A stretch of 64,000 bases of DNA from Sediminibacterium sp. (GCF_019264485.1 NZ_JAHVAA010000006.1:124001-188000), one strand, 5' to 3'. Positions 1 to 7,676 are shown, numbered from the stretch's first letter. Notes: generated by a model from the letters alone, not told the origin. Made by a program: numbers and translations.

Positions 1-242
1 AGAATCAATACCTGTTTTCTTGTTTTTAGCAGGATGAGTTTTGCTACTGCAAGGTTTGCCAAAGCTTTTGTTAAGCCAAATGCAAGAATAAAAGAAAGGA
101 TGACGGTGTATTCATTGAGAAAAAAAACTTCTTTACCCAGACCCGATAAAACAGATCTTTCAAGTCCGATCATAGCACCAACAAAGGCATTAACCAATAC
201 CAGCAGGTAAAACTGGAAAGCATTTTTCTTTAATCCCTGCAT
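1..242 (-). CDS. MFS-type transporter, N-terminal part only
   Basis: About 80 codons of a membrane protein are visible before the window edge. The ATG at 242 lies 8 bases after the stop of the half-size YeeE gene, so it is very likely the last member of the YeeE transcript. The peptide has two hydrophobic segments (about residues 9-30 and 48-70) separated by a polar loop containing IGLERSVLSGLGKE, which resembles the first loop of major facilitator superfamily carriers. The substrate is unknown; a sulfur compound is only suggested by context. The C-terminal part is outside the window. Confidence 0.6.
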   Translation of the reverse strand, partial: MQGLKKNAFQFYLLVLVNAFVGAMIGLERSVLSGLGKEVFFLNEYTVILSFILAFGLTKALANLAVAKLILLKTRKQVLI

Positions 243-250
243 ACAATTGT

Positions 251-754
251 TTAATGTGGCAAACGATCCCTGAAATAGCCATATACCCAGGTGCCTGCAA
301 TAGCGCTTAATAAAACTACAATCATTACGGTAATACCCATACCAATTTGTGCGAAGATGGGTCCGGGGCATGCACCGGTGAGTGCCCATCCTAAACCAAA
401 AATCAGTCCGCCAATGATTTGTCCTTTATTGAATTTTTTGGGTGTGAAATGGATGTCTTCACCATGAATGGTTTGTACTTTGAATTTTTTGATCAAGGCT
501 ATCGAAATGGCCGCTACAACAACTGCCGTTCCGATTACACCATACATGTGAAAGCTTTGAAAACGAAACATCTCCTGCATGCGGAACCAGGAAATGATTT
601 CAGCTTTCACAAAAACAATTCCAAATAAAATACCCACTGCGAGGTATTTAAAATTATACCACCATGGATGTTGCTGCTCCGACTCATTAATACACATGGT
701 ATCGAGTGAGCGTACTTCAAAATCGGTTACTATTTCAGTTTGAGAATGATTCAT
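251..754 (-). CDS. YeeE/YedE-family half-transporter (second half)
   Basis: A 167-residue membrane protein of the YeeE/YedE (sulphur transport, TsuA-like) family. About four membrane segments follow a polar N-terminus of about 30 residues. The conserved family motif is visible near residues 121-137 as GWALTGACPGPIFAQIG, with the Cys thought to handle thiosulfate or sulfane sulfur in this family. It is roughly half the length of a full YeeE/TsuA protein, and the upstream gene 9 bases away supplies another half, so the two probably assemble as a split transporter. It shares the transcript started behind the Crp-type box at 1373-1388. Confidence 0.88.
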   Translation of the reverse strand: MNHSQTEIVTDFEVRSLDTMCINESEQQHPWWYNFKYLAVGILFGIVFVKAEIISWFRMQEMFRFQSFHMYGVIGTAVVVAAISIALIKKFKVQTIHGEDIHFTPKKFNKGQIIGGLIFGLGWALTGACPGPIFAQIGMGITVMIVVLLSAIAGTWVYGYFRDRLPH

Positions 755-763
755 GATTTTCAG

Positions 764-1327
764 TTACAGTTTCATAATAAAAGGAAGGATCAGGTTGGCC
801 ATTAAAAATCCACCAGCCATAAAACAACAGGTAGCTACCAATGAGGGCCATTGCAGGTTAGCTAAACCCATGATGGCATGACCACTGGTACAACCACCTG
901 CATAACGGGAACCAAAGCCCACTAAAAAGCCACCACCGATCATCATCACCAATCCGCGGGCTGAGAAAAAAGAGTCCCATGATACCAACTCTGTTGGTAC
1001 CATGCTGCTGTAATCGGTAATGCCATAATCTTTTAACTCATTCACCAGTTCGGGATGAACAAGAATGGGATTGGGGTCGGGTATGCCAAATGCTGCAATC
1101 ATTGCCCCAATAAGAATACCACCAACAAAAAACAGGTTCCATGATTCTTTTTTCCAGTTATACTGAAAAAAATTAATCCCCGCAGGAAAGCAGGCTGCAC
1201 AGGCATGACGCAGGTTGGCCGAAATACCAAAATGCTTATTACCCAACAATAATAGTATGGGAACAATTAATCCGATTAATGCCCCCGCTACATACCATGG
1301 CCAGGGCTGTTGTAAAAACTCCTTCAT
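764..1327 (-). CDS. YeeE/YedE-family half-transporter (first half)
   Basis: A 187-residue integral membrane protein with about four hydrophobic segments and the YeeE/YedE signature [18 protein letters not shown] near residues 136-153, containing the conserved Cys. A second cysteine pair, [10 protein letters not shown], lies near residues 41-50. It pairs with the following gene to give the two Cys-motif halves of a TsuA-like thiosulfate/sulfur importer. It is the first gene of its unit: the palindrome CGTGATACATGTCACG ends 46 bases upstream of its ATG. The cytochrome gene before it stops at 1397, and a separate promoter in that gap is likely. Confidence 0.88.
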   Translation of the reverse strand: MKEFLQQPWPWYVAGALIGLIVPILLLLGNKHFGISANLRHACAACFPAGINFFQYNWKKESWNLFFVGGILIGAMIAAFGIPDPNPILVHPELVNELKDYGITDYSSMVPTELVSWDSFFSARGLVMMIGGGFLVGFGSRYAGGCTSGHAIMGLANLQWPSLVATCCFMAGGFLMANLILPFIMKL

Positions 1328-1372
1328 AAAAAAATATTGATTACAAAAATGCTATTTATGGTCTTGTTGAAA

Positions 1373-1388
1373 CGTGATACATGTCACG
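1373..1388. promoter_or_regulatory. Crp/Fnr-type operator upstream of the YeeE unit
   Basis: CGTGATACATGTCACG: 5-base arms CGTGA/TCACG around a 6-base spacer. It lies 46 bases before the YeeE start codon at 1327, and is one of five such boxes in 1-8400. A partial -7 element (TAGCATTTTTG on the minus strand) follows. Confidence 0.75.
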
Positions 1389-1396
1389 ACTGCGCA

Positions 1397-2371
1397 CTAA
1401 TTTTTTTTGGCCTGAATAATGGGCAGAAAAGGGCCGTATTTATGCTGTTGCTCGCTAAAGCTATCTGTATAAGGGCCAAAAGGATGGTCGAAAGGTTTTT
1501 TTGAGATATCGGGCCAGTCATGCTGATTTCTGAAAACAGGACGTGGCTGTGAGTTTACATAGGCAGCAAGGTCCCAGGCTTCTTCATCGGTAAGACGGTT
1601 ATTATGTGTTAGTTCATTAAAAGGCATATTTGATTGCACAAAACCTGCGAAACTACTGAGACGGTATAACCCCGCACCGGTATTATAACTATCCATACCC
1701 CAAAGCGGAGGATAAATGTATCCGTCATTCCCGGTATTTATTTGCCCTTCTCCATTACTGCCATGACAGCGTTCGCAGTTTATTGCATATAATTTTTCCC
1801 CACGAACAGGGTCGGCAGCACGATCCAGTATTTCAGGAATTTGTATACCGCTGCCCTTCGGGCGATCATTTTTGGCAACATCTTTCCCTATCCATTTAAT
1901 ATATGCTTCAATGGCCCTGAACTCACGGCTATTGCTATCGGGAGCACTGCCATTTAAACTTCTTTCAAAACAATCACTTACACGTTTGTAAACCGTTTCC
2001 ATATGGCCGCTGCGTGACCTGAATTTAGGATAGGTAGCTGCAACTGCTGCATAGTTATTACCATTAACCCTTTTGCCTGCATCCAAATGACAGTTCTGAC
2101 AATTCATGCCATTGCTGATTTGTTTTACTGTTCCATTCGGACCAAGATAACGAGCTGTATGGGCAATCAGTTCTTCGCCATATAATACAAGTTCACGAGT
2201 AGCTTCATCTTTAATAGGATCAATAAAATAACTGGGTGCATGCCAGCTACTGTCTGTCTGGCTGTACAGATTTGTATGCCGATTACTTTGAATAAACCAA
2301 CTGATAATGACTGCTAACACCAGCAGTGATAACAAATATGCTGGCCAGTCTGGTTTTATTTTACTCCACAT
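1397..2371 (-). CDS. TsdA-like diheme cytochrome c (putative thiosulfate dehydrogenase/tetrathionate reductase)
   Basis: A 324-residue protein with one N-terminal membrane anchor (about residues 11-27) and two heme c sites, CQNCH (residues 91-95) and CERCH (199-203). After the first heme comes VSDCFERSLNG, whose Cys134 sits where TsdA enzymes have the unusual cysteine ligand of heme 1. Met249 (SNMPF) is a candidate distal ligand of heme 2. These features and the order of domains fit TsdA, which interconverts thiosulfate and tetrathionate in the periplasm. The gene follows the porin by 10 bases and ends the long sulfur transcript. Here the enzyme seems membrane-anchored rather than soluble. 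Direction of the reaction cannot be read from sequence. Confidence 0.8.
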   Translation of the reverse strand: MWSKIKPDWPAYLLSLLVLAVIISWFIQSNRHTNLYSQTDSSWHAPSYFIDPIKDEATRELVLYGEELIAHTARYLGPNGTVKQISNGMNCQNCHLDAGKRVNGNNYAAVAATYPKFRSRSGHMETVYKRVSDCFERSLNGSAPDSNSREFRAIEAYIKWIGKDVAKNDRPKGSGIQIPEILDRAADPVRGEKLYAINCERCHGSNGEGQINTGNDGYIYPPLWGMDSYNTGAGLYRLSSFAGFVQSNMPFNELTHNNRLTDEEAWDLAAYVNSQPRPVFRNQHDWPDISKKPFDHPFGPYTDSFSEQQHKYGPFLPIIQAKKN

Positions 2372-2381
2372 GTCAGATAAA

Positions 2382-3773
2382 TTAGAATCGGTAGTTTAAA
2401 ATTAGGTTGAATAATGATGCGTTCACTTTGTTGATAACATATTTATCATTGTTATGGCTGTCGCCTTCCTGTCCTTTATATACATAGAGCAGTTGCGCCT
2501 GTGTACCTTTCAGTAAACCGTTGAAATGATACTGAAGCTCAATATTTAATTGGGTATAAGATGGCATGCCATATTTGTTGAGTCGGGTATTCAGCACATC
2601 TGGCAATTGATAATAGCCCATACCGGTATATAACTGAAACCCACTTTCCCCAAATTGTTTTTTGTATTGTAACATCCATGCATCCAGATCTCCAAAACCT
2701 TCATTTCTTTCGCGCGGCAAAAAGGTAAAGAAAGGGTCACGCCCCCATTCACGAGGCATTAAATAACGGCCTTGTTGCGTAATGCGGGTATAGTTGAATG
2801 AAATATCCTGGTGTTTTTCTTTCCAGCCAAGTCTTGCGCCAAAACTTACTGCATTATTACCTTTTGGCATATAAGTATGCGCTGGATCATGATTACCGCC
2901 GTTTTTTATACTGTGTTGTATAATAGTTTGAACAGCGGCATAATAATGCTCTTCTTTGTTCTCTCCGAACTGTTGATCAGCCTGCAACAATATGGTATTA
3001 GAAACCTGTTGGGTTAATTGTTCCCATAACTGAATCTTTAGCCGACTGCTTACCGGATAGCTAATTCCAATGATACCAATAAAATTACTGCTGATATGTT
3101 CCTTATAATCTGATGGCTTTCCTGATTCGTTAACACCCTGCGGGTATATACCGATCGACTGTCCGATATTGAACCAGCGAACTGTACTTCTCGGGCTTAT
3201 TCCCCATAATAAGCCTCCATCAATTTTTGCAGTGCCTGTTTTTGTCTTTAACCAAATACCTTCAACACCTGTTGGCCGCATTCTTCCATCCTGTGGGTTG
3301 ATAAAAGGAGTATTGATGATTTGTTTGCCTAATACAACCGAATTTTTCTTCCAGCTATAACTCAGGTATAATTCTTCCAGCCGGTCAATATCATTTTTGT
3401 TGGATGGATTTTCAATATCAAATAATCCAATTTCATACCGATTAACCTGTTGTGTAGATGGATCTGTTTTTACAAGATCGGAAGAGCCGGTATTAAAAAT
3501 GAAAAAGCCTCCGATACCCAGTCGAAACCCATGAAATCCTGCAGTAGCATAACATAAGCCACCGCCCGCTGCATGTGCATGGTAATCTGTGAGCCCTTTT
3601 TTATTATCGGTGGTCATAAAGAAATAACGGAAATGACCTTCTGTTTTTCCATTTCTGAAAACAGACAATAAGGAGCTGCTGTCTTTTTTATCTTCAACCG
3701 GTTCATGCTGTGCGAAAACAGAATGACTTAATAAAGAAAATAAAACTCCTATGGCAGCGTATGGAACTGTCAT
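2382..3773 (-). CDS. outer-membrane porin, OprD-like beta-barrel
   Basis: A 463-residue protein with an N-terminal signal peptide (to about residue 21, ending SVFAQ), alternating amphipathic strands throughout, and a C-terminal phenylalanine (LNYRF), the usual signal for outer-membrane barrel insertion. The fold and the segment on a channel-lining loop (PFINPQDGRMRPTGVEG) resemble OprD-type substrate-specific porins. It lies between the HMA-domain gene (23 bases upstream) and the cytochrome gene (10 bases downstream), suggesting it admits an anionic sulfur substrate to the periplasm. Substrate specificity is inferred from context only. Confidence 0.72.
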   Translation of the reverse strand: MTVPYAAIGVLFSLLSHSVFAQHEPVEDKKDSSSLLSVFRNGKTEGHFRYFFMTTDNKKGLTDYHAHAAGGGLCYATAGFHGFRLGIGGFFIFNTGSSDLVKTDPSTQQVNRYEIGLFDIENPSNKNDIDRLEELYLSYSWKKNSVVLGKQIINTPFINPQDGRMRPTGVEGIWLKTKTGTAKIDGGLLWGISPRSTVRWFNIGQSIGIYPQGVNESGKPSDYKEHISSNFIGIIGISYPVSSRLKIQLWEQLTQQVSNTILLQADQQFGENKEEHYYAAVQTIIQHSIKNGGNHDPAHTYMPKGNNAVSFGARLGWKEKHQDISFNYTRITQQGRYLMPREWGRDPFFTFLPRERNEGFGDLDAWMLQYKKQFGESGFQLYTGMGYYQLPDVLNTRLNKYGMPSYTQLNIELQYHFNGLLKGTQAQLLYVYKGQEGDSHNNDKYVINKVNASLFNLILNYRF

Positions 3774-3796
3774 GCAAACAAGGTATTATTTGATAA

Positions 3797-4057
3797 TTAT
3801 TTTCCTGCGGAACAGGATACCAGTGAAACAACTTTCCTGAACATGGAATTATGACCCGATTCGGGATATCCCATTTTGTTGAGTGCTTTAGTAATAAGAT
3901 CTCTTCTCACAGCAATACCCAGTATCAATATCTTTTTTTCTGTAAGAGACACCTGAACAGCCTGCACGCCGGGAATTTTATAAAGCGCAGCCTGAATTGT
4001 ATTTATACAACCGGAACAACGGATATTTTCTGCATAAAATGTTTCTGTTGTTGTCAT
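3797..4057 (-). CDS. heavy-metal-associated (HMA) domain protein
   Basis: An 86-residue cytoplasmic protein with a ferredoxin-like HMA fold and the CxxC motif RCSGC at Cys14/Cys17, followed by the usual IQ..L..IPGV.AVQV.L pattern. HMA domains normally carry Cu(I), Zn or similar ions. In this sulfur operon, the CxxC might alternatively carry sulfane sulfur; that is speculation. Its ATG overlaps the thioredoxin stop by four bases (ATGA), so the two are translationally coupled. Two further cysteines occur near the C-terminus. Confidence 0.8.
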   Translation of the reverse strand: MTTTETFYAENIRCSGCINTIQAALYKIPGVQAVQVSLTEKKILILGIAVRRDLITKALNKMGYPESGHNSMFRKVVSLVSCSAGK

Positions 4058-4365
4058 ACTATATATTGTTGAAGCAGTTTATGTAACTGAGCCGCATTTT
4101 TTACACCCGGTTCTCTCCATAATAACTGACCTTTTTTAAAAATCATCAGTGTAGGTATACTGCTTACCTGAAAATGAGCAGATACATCTGCGTGTTCATC
4201 TACATTTACTTTAAATACCTGTACCTGATCGCCCATCTTCTCTTTAATTTCTTTTAATACAGGCGGCATCAGCCGGCATGGGCCGCACCAGTCTGCATAA
4301 AAGTCTACCAGCACGGGTTTCTCACTATTAATGATTTTTGAAAATGTATTATTCAACATGTGCAT
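4054..4365 (-). CDS. thioredoxin
   Basis: A 103-residue thioredoxin with the classical active site WCGPC (Cys27, Cys30) and the cis-proline motif SIPTLMIF near residue 70. No signal peptide is present, so it acts in the cytoplasm. The start overlaps the end of the preceding DUF6132 gene by 17 bases; an ATG two codons later is equally possible. In a persulfide-oxidising operon it probably reduces protein or glutathione persulfides, or recycles rhodanese. Confidence 0.93.
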   Translation of the reverse strand: MHMLNNTFSKIINSEKPVLVDFYADWCGPCRLMPPVLKEIKEKMGDQVQVFKVNVDEHADVSAHFQVSSIPTLMIFKKGQLLWREPGVKNAAQLHKLLQQYIV

Positions 4366-4564
4366 CTTTTTTAGCTGTTTTTTTAAATAAACTGAATAAC
4401 AGAGCGCCCAATACAGAAAAATAAAGTGTACTGTTTAATGGTTTTGATGTAATGGCACAGGTGCCGGAAATACATCCAATATATTTCCAGTATAGATAAC
4501 CCACCAGGGCACCCAGTGCTGCACCAATGATCAGCAGATAGTTATTATTAAACCACTTCTTCAT
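4349..4564 (-). CDS. DUF6132 small membrane protein
   Basis: About 71 residues with two membrane helices and the pattern YWKYIGCISGTCAITSKP between them, which I recognise as DUF6132. The two Cys residues (GC...GTC) sit in the loop. I chose the ATG at 4564 (MKKW) over one four codons upstream because family members start this way; both overlap the upstream gene. Function is unknown. The family often accompanies rhodanese, thioredoxin and YeeE genes in Bacteroidota (from memory), which agrees with its place here. Confidence 0.75.
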   Translation of the reverse strand: MKKWFNNNYLLIIGAALGALVGYLYWKYIGCISGTCAITSKPLNSTLYFSVLGALLFSLFKKTAKKDAHVE

Positions 4565-4796
4565 ACACGGGGTCATTAGGGGATGCCTTTTTATTCTTTT
4601 TCACCGGAGTGTAGCAACCACTGGCACCACAGCAACCAATATTAAATACACCCATCAATAACAATAATACACCCACAATTGCAGTGGTGCTGTCTTTTGC
4701 ATACCATGACTGTACCAGAATGGCGATTGCCAATACCACTCTTAGCATACGCATAAAGTGCCAGTTGCGACCTATTGTTTTTAAGGAGGATAACAT
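4548..4796 (-). CDS. YgaP-like small membrane protein with Cys cluster
   Basis: An 82-residue protein with two hydrophobic helices (about 18-32 and 39-55), resembling the DUF2892/YgaP transmembrane domain that is elsewhere fused to rhodanese. A cluster of cysteines, NIGCCGASGCY, follows the second helix at the membrane boundary. It sits directly after the stand-alone rhodanese gene (6 bases between), so rhodanese and membrane part may form a two-gene version of YgaP. The role in moving or sensing sulfane sulfur is inference. Confidence 0.65.
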   Translation of the reverse strand: MLSSLKTIGRNWHFMRMLRVVLAIAILVQSWYAKDSTTAIVGVLLLLMGVFNIGCCGASGCYTPVKKNKKASPNDPVYEEVV

Positions 4797-4802
4797 ACTC
4801 TT

Positions 4803-5084
4803 TTAATTTTTGTAGCGTAACATATCACTTAATCCACCGCCATTATATACTTCTTTCAGCCCTTGCTGGTGTAAGAAACTCATACCAATACCACTTCTGT
4901 TGCCACTTCTGCAATAGAGTACGATAGGTTTGAGGTCTGTTTTTAACTGGTTGAGGTGTTTGGGTAATTCATCTAACGGAATATTAATGGCATCCGGATA
5001 ATGCGATACCCCAAATTCGCTGCTTGTTCTTACATCAATAATAGTTGCATTGCCATCACTGATTATTTCCTGTATTGTTTTCAT
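4803..5084 (-). CDS. single-domain rhodanese
   Basis: A 93-residue rhodanese domain with the active-site loop CRSGNRS (Cys58) and the CH2A-type element ATIIDVRTSSEF near residue 14. The chosen ATG at 5084 begins one base after the stop of the upstream fusion gene (TAAC-ATG); an in-frame upstream start would overlap that gene and adds a non-conserved extension. It transfers sulfane sulfur between thiols in the cytoplasm and is probably coupled to the dioxygenase fusion encoded just before it. Confidence 0.92.
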   Translation of the reverse strand: MKTIQEIISDGNATIIDVRTSSEFGVSHYPDAINIPLDELPKHLNQLKTDLKPIVLYCRSGNRSGIGMSFLHQQGLKEVYNGGGLSDMLRYKN

Positions 5085-5085
5085 G

Positions 5086-6504
5086 TTATAATAAAGTTGT
5101 TGGACATACATAATCACTTACCCTGAATTTCTCTGATTCTTTAATGGCTTTAAACCCACCTTTAACATCAATCAGGTTATCGAAACCTCTTGCGCGCAGG
5201 ATTGAATTAAAAATCATGGACCGGTAACCACCTGCACAGTGTACATAATAGGTTTTGTTACGGTCTATCTGGCTCATGCTCTCATTGATAAAATCGAGTG
5301 GTGCGTTCTCTGCCTCTAACACATGCTCACTCAGGTATTCACTTTTTTTGCGTACATCAAGTATGTTTACCTTTTCTTCTTCCATGATGAGAGCCAGCTC
5401 TTCGGCACTAACAGAACGAATCTGATCTACTTCTTTGCCTGCTTCTTTCCAGCTTGCGAAACCACCTTTTAAATAGCCAATGGTAAAATCGTAGCCTACC
5501 CTGGCTAAACGGGTAATAACTTCCTGCTCTCTTCCATCATCTGTTACCAATAAAATTTCCTGTTTAATATCTGGTATCATAGCGCCTACCCATGGAGCAA
5601 AATTTCCGTCGATACCAATATTGATAGCGTTGGGAACAAAACCTGCGGCAAAAGTTTGTGGGTCGCGGGTGTCGAGAATCAGTGCACCTGTTTCATTGGC
5701 CGCAGCTTCAAAGGCATCGGCACTCAGCGCGTGCTGACCTCTTTCCAGCACTGTATCAATACTATCGTAACCATGAATATTCATCATTACGTTTAATGGA
5801 AAATAGGCTGGTGGTGCAACAAGACCATTGGTTACTTCCCTGATAAACTCTTCTTTTGTCATATCGGCTCTCAACGCATAATTGGTTTGCTTCTGATGAC
5901 CCAGGGTATCAGTTGTTTCTTTGCTCATGTTTTTACCACAGGCACTACCAGCACCATGAGCCGGGTAAACGATAATATCATCGGCTAGTGGCATAATCTT
6001 GTTTCTTAAGGAATCAAATAAATAACCCGCCAGCATATCCTGTGTGAGTGCTGCTTTTACTTTTTGTGCCAGATCGGGGCGACCCACATCACCAATAAAT
6101 AAAGTATCTCCGCTGAACAGACCAATTGCTTTTCCTGTTTCATCTTTTAACAGGTAACAGGTGCTTTCCATGGTATGCCCCGGTGTATGTAATACCTGAA
6201 TGGTTGCCTTACCTATTTTCAACTCTTCACCATCTTTAGCAGAATAGAAATCGAAATCAGGAGCTGCGTTTGGACCATACACAATTTGCGCGCCGGTTTT
6301 TTTAGCGAGGTCGATGTGGCCTGATACAAAATCGGCATGGAAATGTGTTTCGAGCACATATTTTATTTTGGCACCATTGCGTTCTGCCTTTTGAATATAA
6401 GGGGCTACTTCTCTGAGTGGATCAATTACCACAGCTTCACCATTGCTTTCAATATAATAGGCACCCTGTGCCAGGCATCCGGTATAAATTTGTTCAACTA
6501 TCAT
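5086..6504 (-). CDS. CstB-like persulfide dioxygenase-rhodanese fusion
   Basis: A 472-residue three-part protein. Residues 1-240 are a metallo-beta-lactamase fold persulfide dioxygenase (ETHE1-type) with THFHAD at 53-58; likely iron ligands are His54, His110 and Asp133. Residues about 255-355 form a rhodanese-like domain with no active-site Cys (TDDGRE in its place). Residues 370-465 form an active rhodanese with CAGGYRS (Cys423). This order, dioxygenase, pseudo-rhodanese, rhodanese, matches CstB, which converts low-molecular-weight persulfides to thiosulfate. It is the first gene of the long sulfur transcript and has a Crp-type box 54 bases upstream. Confidence 0.92.
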   Translation of the reverse strand: MIVEQIYTGCLAQGAYYIESNGEAVVIDPLREVAPYIQKAERNGAKIKYVLETHFHADFVSGHIDLAKKTGAQIVYGPNAAPDFDFYSAKDGEELKIGKATIQVLHTPGHTMESTCYLLKDETGKAIGLFSGDTLFIGDVGRPDLAQKVKAALTQDMLAGYLFDSLRNKIMPLADDIIVYPAHGAGSACGKNMSKETTDTLGHQKQTNYALRADMTKEEFIREVTNGLVAPPAYFPLNVMMNIHGYDSIDTVLERGQHALSADAFEAAANETGALILDTRDPQTFAAGFVPNAINIGIDGNFAPWVGAMIPDIKQEILLVTDDGREQEVITRLARVGYDFTIGYLKGGFASWKEAGKEVDQIRSVSAEELALIMEEEKVNILDVRKKSEYLSEHVLEAENAPLDFINESMSQIDRNKTYYVHCAGGYRSMIFNSILRARGFDNLIDVKGGFKAIKESEKFRVSDYVCPTTLL

Positions 6505-6557
6505 AATGGTTTGTTTTATTTGATACTGTAAAATTCAGTTGTTTCATTTGCCTTTTT

Positions 6558-6573
6558 CGTGACCTGTATCACG
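6558..6573. promoter_or_regulatory. Crp/Fnr-type operator upstream of the persulfide dioxygenase
   Basis: CGTGACCTGTATCACG, arms CGTGA/TCACG with a 6-base spacer, 54 bases before the ATG at 6504. It lies where an activator of the long sulfur operon would be expected. Confidence 0.75.
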
Positions 6574-6592
6574 ATGAACATTTTTTAACACT

Positions 6593-6674
6593 CCTCTGCG
6601 AAAACTCTGCGCCCTTCTTTTTCTGCGGTGAAAATTCACCGCAGAGAAAAGAGAACGGAGAGTTTTCGCAGAGG
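6593..6674. repeat. nested palindromic intergenic repeat, copy 1
   Basis: Outer 15-base arms CCTCTGCGAAAACTC (6593-6607) and their complement (6660-6674) enclose an inner palindrome CTGCGGTGAA-AA-TTCACCGCAG (6623-6644). The same inner and outer cores recur at 8869-8976 and 60802-60857. It sits between two Crp-type boxes (6558 and 6709). Confidence 0.8.
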
Positions 6675-6708
6675 GGTTGTAAAGTTGAAAAGAGTAGTCG
6701 AGTTAAAA

Positions 6709-6724
6709 CGTGATATTCGTCACA
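6709..6724. promoter_or_regulatory. second Crp/Fnr-type box in the dioxygenase upstream region
   Basis: CGTGATATTCGTCACA: one mismatch in the last arm base compared with the other four boxes. It is 205 bases from the dioxygenase start and is separated from the proximal box by the palindromic repeat. It may be a displaced or auxiliary site. Confidence 0.6.
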
Positions 6725-6801
6725 TTCAGCACTGCTCTTTGTCATAAATTGGAAAGGCCCACATCGCTGCAGGCCTCTCGCTTATTGGGGGGTATAAAAA
6801 A

Positions 6802-7614
6802 CTAGTGTGATGAACCGCCGGGGAAAACCAACTCTTTAATGATAATATAAATACCCATTACCAGTACAAACCAACCAAATCCTTTTTTGAGTTTATTACC
6901 ATCAATTTTTGTACTGATGCGGTTACCGATAAAAATTCCGCCAATGGCCAGGGCTGTTACTGAACCGAGTAAGGTCCAGTTCATTTGAAAATGTGAAAGA
7001 TCGCCTGTAAAACCAATCAGCGACTTGGCTGCAATAATCAACAATGACGTTCCCACGGCCTGTTTCATGGGCAGCTTGCTTAATAATACCAGTGCTGGAA
7101 TGATTAAAAAACCACCACCGGCACCTACCAGTCCTGTTAAAATACCTACAACAGCTCCCTCGAGTAAAATCAAGGGATAATTAAATTGCTGTGGTCCTGT
7201 TTCTTTTTCTTCTGTCTTTTGTTTTTCGCGGATCATAGAAACAGAAGCGAAAAGCATGAGCACAGCAAATAAAAGCATCATTAATATAGACTTCGTTACT
7301 ACGAAACCATAAATAGTAAATACTTCATCGGGTATAACCGGAACAATAAATTTCCGGGTGGCAAAAACTGCAGCAATAGATGGAATACCAAATATGATGG
7401 CAGTTTTGAGGTTAATAAAACCCTGTTTGTATTTTGGAACAGCTCCAATCAGGCTCGACAAACCCACGATAAACAGTGAATAAGCAGTAGCCAGTACAGG
7501 TTCTACATGAAAAAGATAAACAAGCACAGGTACCGTTAAAATAGAACCACCGCCTCCTATTAACCCGAGTGAAATGCCAATAACCAGCGATGCGATATAA
7601 CCTGCTATTTCCAT
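6802..7614 (-). CDS. TauE/SafE (TSUP) family sulfite/sulfur exporter
   Basis: A 270-residue membrane protein with about eight helices and the duplicated TSUP motif: GISLGLIGGGGSILTVPVLV near residue 13 and GILTGLVGAGGGFLIIPALV near residue 156. Such proteins export sulfite, sulfoacetate or related anions across the inner membrane. Thiosulfate or sulfite made by the CstB-like enzyme is the obvious candidate cargo. The gene has its own unit: a Crp-type box lies 47 bases before the ATG, followed by a CAACTTTG near-match to the -7 element. Confidence 0.92.
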   Translation of the reverse strand: MEIAGYIASLVIGISLGLIGGGGSILTVPVLVYLFHVEPVLATAYSLFIVGLSSLIGAVPKYKQGFINLKTAIIFGIPSIAAVFATRKFIVPVIPDEVFTIYGFVVTKSILMMLLFAVLMLFASVSMIREKQKTEEKETGPQQFNYPLILLEGAVVGILTGLVGAGGGFLIIPALVLLSKLPMKQAVGTSLLIIAAKSLIGFTGDLSHFQMNWTLLGSVTALAIGGIFIGNRISTKIDGNKLKKGFGWFVLVMGIYIIIKELVFPGGSSH

Positions 7615-7660
7615 GTTTTTAATTGTGAGGGCAAAGTTGGGTGTATGAGTGGAGTTATTT

Positions 7661-7676
7661 CGTGATAAATATCACG
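7661..7676. promoter_or_regulatory. Crp/Fnr-type operator upstream of the TauE/SafE gene
   Basis: CGTGATAAATATCACG, a perfect 16-base palindrome. It is 47 bases before the exporter ATG (7614) and overlaps the last codons of the regulator gene. Confidence 0.8.

Noticed and set aside
6755..6776. AGGCC/GGCCT hairpin after the TauE gene as terminator
   Set aside because: Only five pairs with a 12-base loop and no real T tract; too weak to claim.
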